From the NCBI RefSeq assembly GCF_003664585.1, contig NZ_RCHI01000005.1, positions 62,001 through 126,000 of the forward strand: 64,000 nucleotides of DNA, read 5' to 3'. Below, piece by piece: positions 63,532-64,000 of the stretch. The stretch comes from Paenirhodobacter hankyongi. GTDB lineage: Bacteria; Pseudomonadota; Alphaproteobacteria; Rhodobacterales; Rhodobacteraceae. The notes beneath the pieces are model-generated. The model was not told the DNA's origin. It ran no database searches and saw only the letters and a list, made by a program, of their open reading frames with translations. Made by a program: the position numbers and the translations under genes. Within the stretch, counting starts at the first letter, position 1, and every line of letters begins with the position of its first letter.

Positions 63532-64000
63532 TCAGTCCGGCAGGAACACGCCGGGCGGCAGCGCCGTCGCCGGGCCCACAAGATCGGCCCCGCCCAGCAC
63601 CGCCATCAGCGCGAACATCTTCGCCGCCGCCGCCTCGTCGACCGGGCCCGGTGCCGGAATGCCGGCACGATAGCCCGCGACCAGCGCCGCATATTGCGCG
63701 TCGTCCTGCGCCTTCATCAGCGGCCGCAGCCGGTCGAAGGCGGTGTCATCCGTGGCAAGCCGCGCCTTCGCCGCGCGCGAGGCCTGCGCCAGCGCCGCAA
63801 CCAGCGCGGGCTTTTCCTCGACCAGCTTTCCCGAGACGACATAGCCGAGCAGCGGCGTTTCGGGATCAAGGCCAAGCGCCTGCGCCGCCTCGGCAACCGA
63901 GATCAGCTGCCGCATCCCCGCGGCCTGCATCTTGGCGTTGAAATGCCAGAAGTTGATCGCCGCATCGACCTCGCCCGAAAGCCCGGCCTGCAGGATCAAG
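63532..64000 (-). CDS. NMT1/THI5-like ABC substrate-binding protein, C-terminal part
   Basis: Partial gene that runs off the right edge; about 155 C-terminal residues are visible, stopping at 63532. The segment GLSGEVDAAINFWHFNAKMQ, then LGLDPETPLLGYVVSGKLV, and the tail AMAVLGG-like helices are typical of NitT/TauT binding proteins of the NMT1 family. It is first of a three-gene importer (binding protein, permease, ATPase). The ligand is unknown; association with the XoxF island hints at PQQ-pathway or metallophore compounds. Confidence 0.78.
   Translation of the reverse strand, partial: LILQAGLSGEVDAAINFWHFNAKMQAAGMRQLISVAEAAQALGLDPETPLLGYVVSGKLVEEKPALVAALAQASRAAKARLATDDTAFDRLRPLMKAQDDAQYAALVAGYRAGIPAPGPVDEAAAAKMFALMAVLGGADLVGPATALPPGVFLPD

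Overview
The window is high-GC, densely packed chromosomal DNA of an alphaproteobacterium, almost certainly a member of the Rhodobacteraceae; the genus cannot be fixed from the sequence alone. The evidence is the gene content and order: a che cluster resembling cheOp1 of Rhodobacter sphaeroides, an alpha-glucoside aglEFGAK operon with a divergent LacI regulator, aroK-aroB divergent from xerD, rpsB-tsf, DUF6456 and DUF6477 proteins, entericidin and IalB proteins, and a XoxF-type methanol dehydrogenase island. I see no insertion sequence, prophage, CRISPR array or integrase other than the housekeeping XerD.

Layout. 1-2010: 3' end of lpxD followed by a dedicated acyl carrier protein and ketoacyl synthase (lipid A acyl supply). 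2071-8296: IalB protein, a region with two candidate minus-strand small RNAs, HerA-like ATPase, DUF6477 and DUF6456 proteins, a glyoxalase-superfamily protein, diacylglycerol kinase and a tandem duplication carrying two identical tRNA-Lys(CTT) genes. 8297-13167: minus-strand chemotaxis operon STAS-cheY-cheA-cheW-cheR-cheY-small protein. 13284-23185: sugar island, with aglR-bglA-glk on the minus strand and aglEFGAK on the plus strand from a shared regulatory region. 23186-29119: CorC-like protein, xerD, an exported protein and a small membrane protein, divergent from aroK-aroB. 29276-38853: XRE-cupin regulator, acyl-CoA ligase, DsbA-like protein, Bcr/CflA transporter, CsbD-like protein, entericidin, YejA-like binding protein, a candidate small RNA, 3-hydroxybutyrate dehydrogenase, patatin and DUF502 protein. 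38918-42785: psuK-psuG and rpsB-tsf, the latter with a structured leader. 43102-50414: LuxR-type regulator, sulfide-detoxification-like operon (metallo-hydrolase, DUF442, SulP), phosphoglycolate phosphatase, thioredoxin-like protein, rpe and fbp.

50631-64000 is the most distinctive part, a lanthanide/PQQ alcohol-oxidation island. On the minus strand are a Sel1-repeat protein, cytochrome c, xoxF, a NarL/LuxR-type response regulator, a FIST protein and a hybrid PAS histidine kinase. Divergently on the plus strand is an ABC system matching the LutABEF / PedA1A2BC lanthanide-uptake type: periplasmic binding protein, beta-propeller, acidic exported protein, ATPase and permease. XoxF carries the extra aspartate that marks lanthanide-dependent enzymes. 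A 16-base motif is shared by the xoxF and response-regulator upstream regions, with its core also upstream of the Sel1/cytochrome unit, so the island may be one regulon. A second, NitT/TauT-type ABC transporter of unknown substrate converges on it and runs off the right edge.

The structure beyond genes that deserves most attention is: the shared island motif; a family of intergenic repeats whose inner stem changes sequence but keeps pairing; three candidate small RNAs; a twin-hairpin rpsB leader with a well-placed promoter; and three copies of a 9-mer plus two LacI-type palindromes in the agl control region.
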